NCBI GenBank assembly: GCA_963742795.1
Contig: CAVUNL010000026.1
Location: forward strand, 248,001-312,000
Length of the DNA: 64,000 bases
From: Palsa-504 sp963742795
GTDB lineage: Bacteria; Actinomycetota; Actinomycetes; Streptosporangiales; Streptosporangiaceae
Direction of reading: 5' to 3'
In this document: one piece after another, positions 60,082 to 64,000 of the stretch
How the letters are laid out: every line of letters starts with the position of its first letter
Numbering within the stretch: position 1 is the stretch's first letter
Notes under the pieces: model-generated
Told to the model about the DNA's origin: nothing
What the model saw: the letters and a program-made list of their open reading frames with translations, nothing else
Database searches by the model: none
Translations under genes and position numbers: made by a program

Positions 60082-61962
60082 CTAGGGCAGGTCGTTGAGG
60101 AACCGGGCCACGATCGGGCCGCAGGTAGGCCCGCCGTTGCCGCTGGAGTTGACCACCAGGCACGCGAACGCGGTATCGCCCTTGAAGCCCATCAGCCAGG
60201 CGTCGATCTTGAGCGGCGTGGTCGTCCCGTACTGGGCGGTCCCGGTCTTGGCGTAGGTCCCGGCCGGCAGGCCCTGACCTGCCGCGGTGCCGCTGGCCAC
60301 CACGGACGCCATCATCTCGTGCAGGTCGCTGACCACGTCCGACGGCAGCTGGCTGGTGGCCGTCGTCCCCGTCGCGCTGCTCCCGGACGCGCCGACGACC
60401 AGCTGCGGCGAGCGCACCGTCCCGGTGTCGGCGGCCGCGGCCACCATGGCCATGGACAGCGGCGACATCAGGACCCGGCCCTGCCCGATCGACGTGGCGG
60501 CCAGGTCGGCCTTGTCGGACGGCGGCGGGACCGAGCCGTCGAAGGAGACCAGCCCGAGGTGCAGGCTGCGGCCGACCCCCAGCATGGTCGCGGCGGCTGG
60601 CAGGTCGGGCGTGGTCAGGTGGCCGGTGGCCAGCTGGATGAAGGCGGTGTTGCACGACTCGGTGAACGCTTGCAGCAGCGTCCTGACCGGCGCCTCGCCC
60701 TCGGCGTTGTGGAACACCTCGCCGTCCACGGTGGCGGTGCCCGGGCAGCTGGCCGCCGATTTCGGGGTCAGCCCGCTGGTGATCAGCGCGGTCGAGGTGA
60801 TCACCTTGAACGTCGAGCCGGGCGGGAAGCCGCCGTCGATGGCCTGGTCGAAGCCGCCGGAGTTGACCGAGACCGAGGCCAGGACGTCGCCGCTGGTGGC
60901 GTTCACCGCGACCAGCGCGGCGCTCTTCTTCTCACCCGCCAGCGCCGCCTCGGCGGCATGCTGCACGGCGGAGTCGATCGTGGTGGTGACCGGAGTGCCC
61001 GGGTGCGGCGCCAGCGTGGCTACGGTGGCGACCTTGGTCCCGCCCGGGTTGACGACCGTGACCGTGGCGCCCGGCTGGCCGGCCAGCTGCCGCTCGTCGG
61101 CCTGCTCCAGCCCGGTCTGGCCCACGGTGCTCGTCGCGTCGTACGGCGCGCCGAGCTGCCCGAGTTCCTGGGCGGTGATCGGCCCGACCGTGCCGACCAC
61201 GCCCGCGGCCAGGCCCGGGGTGAGGGCGCTGCGCGCGTTGCTCGACTGGAACACCGTGCCGGGGATCGGGTAGATGGTCGGCTGCAGCTGGTTGTAGCGC
61301 GCCTGGGACACGGTGAAGACCGGCTCGAAATAGGTCGGGTGCAGCTTGGCCGCGGCGATCGCGTCGCTGGCCGCGCTCACGGGAGCTCCGGCCGCGACCA
61401 GCGCCGCCTGGACCGTCTTGGCGTCCTTGATCCGGGCGCCCTCCACGCCGATCGTGACCGCCTGGCCCGTCGTTACCAAAGGTGCCCCGCCCGCGCCGAG
61501 GATGGCCGCGCGGGTCGGCCAGGTCACGTGTAGCGAAAGCTGCTCGCCGGCCCGCAGCTGCGGCGCGATCGTGGCGGGCGACCAGATGACCAGCCAGTGG
61601 CCCTGGCTCAGCATCAGGTTCAGGGTGGACTTGATCGTGATCGTGCCCACGCCGGTCAGCGCGAGCCGCTGGGTGAACGGCTCGGCGGCCTTCGATCCGC
61701 TGGTTACCGCGGTGCCCGGGGCGAAGGTGGCCTGGTGCACGCCGAGGCTGGTGAACGCCGCCTTGTTCACCGCGGTGAAGTCGGCGGGCGGCTTCCAGGC
61801 CAGCTGCTGCATCGCGGCCCAGTCCTGCTTGGCCCAGGCGGCGAAGTACGCGCTCGCCGTCGTCTGCGGCTGCGGTGCCGAGCTGCACGCGTTCAGCAGC
61901 CCGCTGACCAGCATCGCCGCCACCGCCATGGCCACCGGGCCGACTTTGTTGCCCAGGCTCAT
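60082..61962 (-). CDS. Penicillin-binding lipoprotein (transpeptidase, MecA-N-like)
   Basis: Protein of 626 aa. The signal sequence ends in a lipobox (LLNAC). An NTF2-like MecA_N domain (about 35-150) and a PBP dimerisation domain precede the transpeptidase domain. Active-site motifs: PGSTFKVIT (S-x-x-K), ESCNTAFIQ (S-x-N) and YAKTGTAQYG (K-T-G). It cross-links peptidoglycan outside the membrane and resembles PbpA-type enzymes with low beta-lactam affinity. Its stop abuts the GT87 start with 1 base between. Confidence 0.92.
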   Translation of the reverse strand: MSLGNKVGPVAMAVAAMLVSGLLNACSSAPQPQTTASAYFAAWAKQDWAAMQQLAWKPPADFTAVNKAAFTSLGVHQATFAPGTAVTSGSKAAEPFTQRLALTGVGTITIKSTLNLMLSQGHWLVIWSPATIAPQLRAGEQLSLHVTWPTRAAILGAGGAPLVTTGQAVTIGVEGARIKDAKTVQAALVAAGAPVSAASDAIAAAKLHPTYFEPVFTVSQARYNQLQPTIYPIPGTVFQSSNARSALTPGLAAGVVGTVGPITAQELGQLGAPYDATSTVGQTGLEQADERQLAGQPGATVTVVNPGGTKVATVATLAPHPGTPVTTTIDSAVQHAAEAALAGEKKSAALVAVNATSGDVLASVSVNSGGFDQAIDGGFPPGSTFKVITSTALITSGLTPKSAASCPGTATVDGEVFHNAEGEAPVRTLLQAFTESCNTAFIQLATGHLTTPDLPAAATMLGVGRSLHLGLVSFDGSVPPPSDKADLAATSIGQGRVLMSPLSMAMVAAAADTGTVRSPQLVVGASGSSATGTTATSQLPSDVVSDLHEMMASVVASGTAAGQGLPAGTYAKTGTAQYGTTTPLKIDAWLMGFKGDTAFACLVVNSSGNGGPTCGPIVARFLNDLP

Positions 61963-62033
61963 GACCAGAAAGGGTACGCGGCGTCGCGCCGTACCGCGGC
62001 GTAATGTCGGTCCCTTCCGCTATGTTCCGGGCC

Positions 62034-63178
62034 ATGCTCATGTTGCACACGTCCGACTGGCACCTGGGCCGATCGCTGCACCGGGCCGATCTGCGCTCGG
62101 CGCAGGCCGCGTTCCTCGACCACCTGGTTTCCACGGTCCGTGCCGAAAAGGTGGACGTGGTGCTGGTCGCGGGGGACGTCTACGACCGGGCCGTGCCCCC
62201 GGTGGACGCGGTCGAGATGTGCGAGGACGCGCTGCTCCGGCTGCACGACACCGGGGCCAGGATCGTGCTGATCAGCGGCAATCACGACTCCGCCCGCCGG
62301 CTCGGGTTCGGGGCGGCCTGCTGGACAAGACCGGCGTGCACCTGCGCACCCAAGTCGCCAAACTGGCCCGGCCGGTCCTGCTGGAGGACGCGCACGGGCC
62401 GGTGGCCGTCTACGGCGTGCCGTATCTCGAACCCGACGCGGTCCGCGGCGAGTTTCCCGGCGATTCCCCGAGGGGCCACGCCGGGGTGCTCGGCCACGCG
62501 GTCCGCGTCATCCAGGCCGATGCGGACGCCCGCGGCGTGCGCCGCCGGGTGGTCATGGCCCACGGGTGGGTGACCGGGGGAGCGGCCAGCGATTCCGAAC
62601 GCGACATCACGGTCGGCGGCGTCGGCCAGGTGCCCGCGGACACCCTGGCCGGCTTCAGCTACGTCGCGCTCGGCCATCTGCACGGCCAGCAGACCCTCGC
62701 CGCGCACCTGCGCTACAGCGGCTCGCCGCTGCCCTACTCGTTCTCCGAGGCGACCCATCGCAAGGGCAGCTGGCTGGTCGAACTCGACGCGCACGGCATC
62801 GCGCGGGCCGAACGCGTGCCCGCGCCGCAGTACCGTCGGCTCAGCCTGCTCCGCGGCCGGCTCGCCGACCTGCTCGGCTCGCCCGCTTACAGCGAATTCG
62901 AGGACGACTTCGTGTCGGTCACCCTCACCGACCCGAGCCGGCCCGAGGGCCCGATGGATGCGCTGCGGACCCGGTTCCCCCACATTCTCGTGCTCACCTT
63001 CGAGCCCGAAGGCACCGTGCCCGACGCCGGCTGCTACCGCGCCCGGGTCGCCGGCCGCGACGATCGGGCCATCGCGGAGGAGTTCGTCCAGCACGTCAGG
63101 AACGCCCCGGCCACCGACGGCGAACGGCGGCTGCTCGCCGACGCGTTCGAGGCCGTCCGCACGGAGGAGGCAAGCTGA
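62034..63178 (+). pseudogene. sbcD: Exonuclease subunit SbcD with one internal frameshift
   Basis: Mre11-type nuclease of about 380 aa if repaired. The first part carries the phosphoesterase motifs MLHTSDWHLGRSLH, VAGDVYDRAVPP and LISGNHDSARRLGFG. The frame breaks near 62313. Coding resumes one base over at GLLDKTGVHLRTQVAKLARP and continues through VVMAHGWVTGG and VALGHLHGQQTL to a normal end that overlaps the sbcC ATG by 1 base. The sequence is otherwise intact, so a consensus error is as likely as a real mutation. With SbcC it would process DNA hairpins and breaks. Confidence 0.88.
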
Positions 63179-64000
63179 TGCGCCCGCACCGGCTGCGTGT
63201 GACCGCGTTCGGTGCGTTCGGCGGCACGGTCGAGGTGTGCTTCGACGACCTGGCCAGCGCGGGCCTGTTCCTGCTGCACGGCGAGACCGGTGCGGGCAAG
63301 ACCACGCTGCTGGACGCGATCGGGTTCGCCCTCTACGGCCGGGTCCCCGGCGAGCGCGGCAAGGCCCGGCGGCTGCGCTCGGATCACGCGGCGTCCGGTG
63401 CGCCGACCGAGGTCCAGCTCGAGGCGACCATGGGCGGCCGCCGGATGCGCATCACCCGCAAGCCCGAGCAGCAGCGTCCCAAACGGCGGGGCGGCGGGAC
63501 CACCACCGAGCAGGCCAAGATCCTGCTCGAGGAATCGGACGGCGGGACGTGGCGAGCCGTCTCCACCCGCGCAGGCGAGGCCGACGACGAGATCAGGGAC
63601 CTCATGGGCATGTCGGCCGAGCAGTTCTACCAGGTCGTCCTGCTGCCCCAGGGTCAGTTCGCGCAGTTCCTGCACGCCCCGGCGGACAAGCGAGCCGAGC
63701 TGCTGGAAAAGCTGTTCGGCACCGACCGGTTCGGCAAGGTCGAGAACTGGCTCGCCGAACGTCGCCGCTCCACCGCCCGCGTGGTGGCCGAGGCCGAGGT
63801 CGCCATCAGGGAGCTGGCCGCTCGCGTCGCCCAGGTCGCAGGCGCATCCCACGCCGTGGCCGACCCCGCCGTGCCCCCGGGCGACCCGGACGCACTCGCT
63901 GGCGACCCCGACCCAGACGCGCTGCCCGATCCCGCCTGGGCCCCGCGCCTCACCGAGGCCGCCGTCGCCGCGGTCGCAGCCAGCCAGGCTCGCGTCCGAG
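63178..64000 (+). CDS. sbcC: Exonuclease subunit SbcC, 3' end beyond window
   Basis: Rad50-type ATPase subunit of the SbcCD nuclease; 274 codons are visible and the frame is open to the right edge. Walker A is GETGAGKTTLLDAIGFALYG and the Q-loop is VVLLPQGQFAQFLHAPADKR. The next part is the start of the long coiled coil. A short Asp/Pro-rich insert (DPDALAGDPDPDALPDP) lies near residue 245. The ATG shares one base with the sbcD stop. Confidence 0.93.
   Translation, partial: MRPHRLRVTAFGAFGGTVEVCFDDLASAGLFLLHGETGAGKTTLLDAIGFALYGRVPGERGKARRLRSDHAASGAPTEVQLEATMGGRRMRITRKPEQQRPKRRGGGTTTEQAKILLEESDGGTWRAVSTRAGEADDEIRDLMGMSAEQFYQVVLLPQGQFAQFLHAPADKRAELLEKLFGTDRFGKVENWLAERRRSTARVVAEAEVAIRELAARVAQVAGASHAVADPAVPPGDPDALAGDPDPDALPDPAWAPRLTEAAVAAVAASQARVR

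Noticed and set aside
1..64000. tRNA, rRNA, transposase or phage genes
   Set aside because: None recognised by eye; a covariance-model scan would be needed to exclude small RNAs.

Overview
The window is a very GC-rich stretch of actinobacterial chromosome. GTG starts are frequent, genes are packed with 4-base ATGA/GTGA overlaps, and the gene families are typically actinobacterial: mycofactocin, NDMA-dependent methanol dehydrogenase, 13E12-type HNH proteins, SigK/RskA and GT87. A filamentous or soil actinomycete is likely, but the genus cannot be fixed from sequence alone. I saw no rRNA, tRNA, CRISPR array or transposase.

Region 1 (1-18.1 kb) is a mycofactocin-dependent alcohol oxidation locus. 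On the left are an iron-containing alcohol dehydrogenase (cut by the window edge), a sensor kinase and a LuxR-type regulator resembling the mycobacterial MnoS/MnoR pair. Facing them are a methyltransferase resembling MftM, a CoxE-type VWA protein, a MoxR AAA+ ATPase with a His-rich tail, and the NDMA-dependent methanol dehydrogenase (mno). Divergent from mno, behind an unusual spacer with two 15-C runs and two copies of a 62-base repeat, lies a tightly overlapped operon. It contains mftA (a 56-aa precursor ending IDGMCGVY), mftB, mftC, two OYE/FadH-type flavoproteins, and a four-gene set equivalent to FixB, FixC, FixX and FixA. This suggests a route from alcohol via Mno and mycofactocin to flavoproteins, ETF, ETF:quinone oxidoreductase and the quinone pool. 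mftD, mftE, mftF and mftR are not in the window.

Region 2 (18.2-34 kb) is mixed: a fused double-length ABC exporter, a decayed potassium-channel-type TrkA pseudogene, a frameshifted amidohydrolase, a glycolipid-binding-domain protein, a phasin-like Ala/Lys-rich protein, a membrane sulfite-oxidase-like molybdoenzyme divergent from a SigK/RskA pair, a YciI protein, and a four-GAF sensor kinase.

Region 3 (34-44.3 kb) looks like a carnitine-type catabolic operon: a thioesterase, a complete Opp/Dpp-type ABC importer, L-carnitine dehydrogenase, an alpha/beta hydrolase (frameshifted), a BKACE enzyme and an IclR regulator. Two copies of the palindrome GTTCACGATRCGAAC precede the two likely transcription units. 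A gamma carbonic anhydrase/CaiE-like gene is divergent.

Region 4 (44.3-53.6 kb) holds small accessory genes: MOSC, cupin, GNATs, a membrane-anchored heptad-repeat protein encoded by a 21-base minisatellite, SRPBCC, two overlapping ECF sigma factors, YciI, and a VOC/SnoaL/VOC trio. Region 5 (53.6-64 kb) holds a 13E12/HNH protein, a LysR remnant, a DrrAB-type exporter, an adenosine/adenine deaminase, a GT87 mannosyltransferase, a lipoprotein PBP and sbcD-sbcC (sbcC runs off the right edge).

Four genes carry single-base frameshifts in otherwise intact coding sequence, so consensus errors or recent mutations should be considered throughout.
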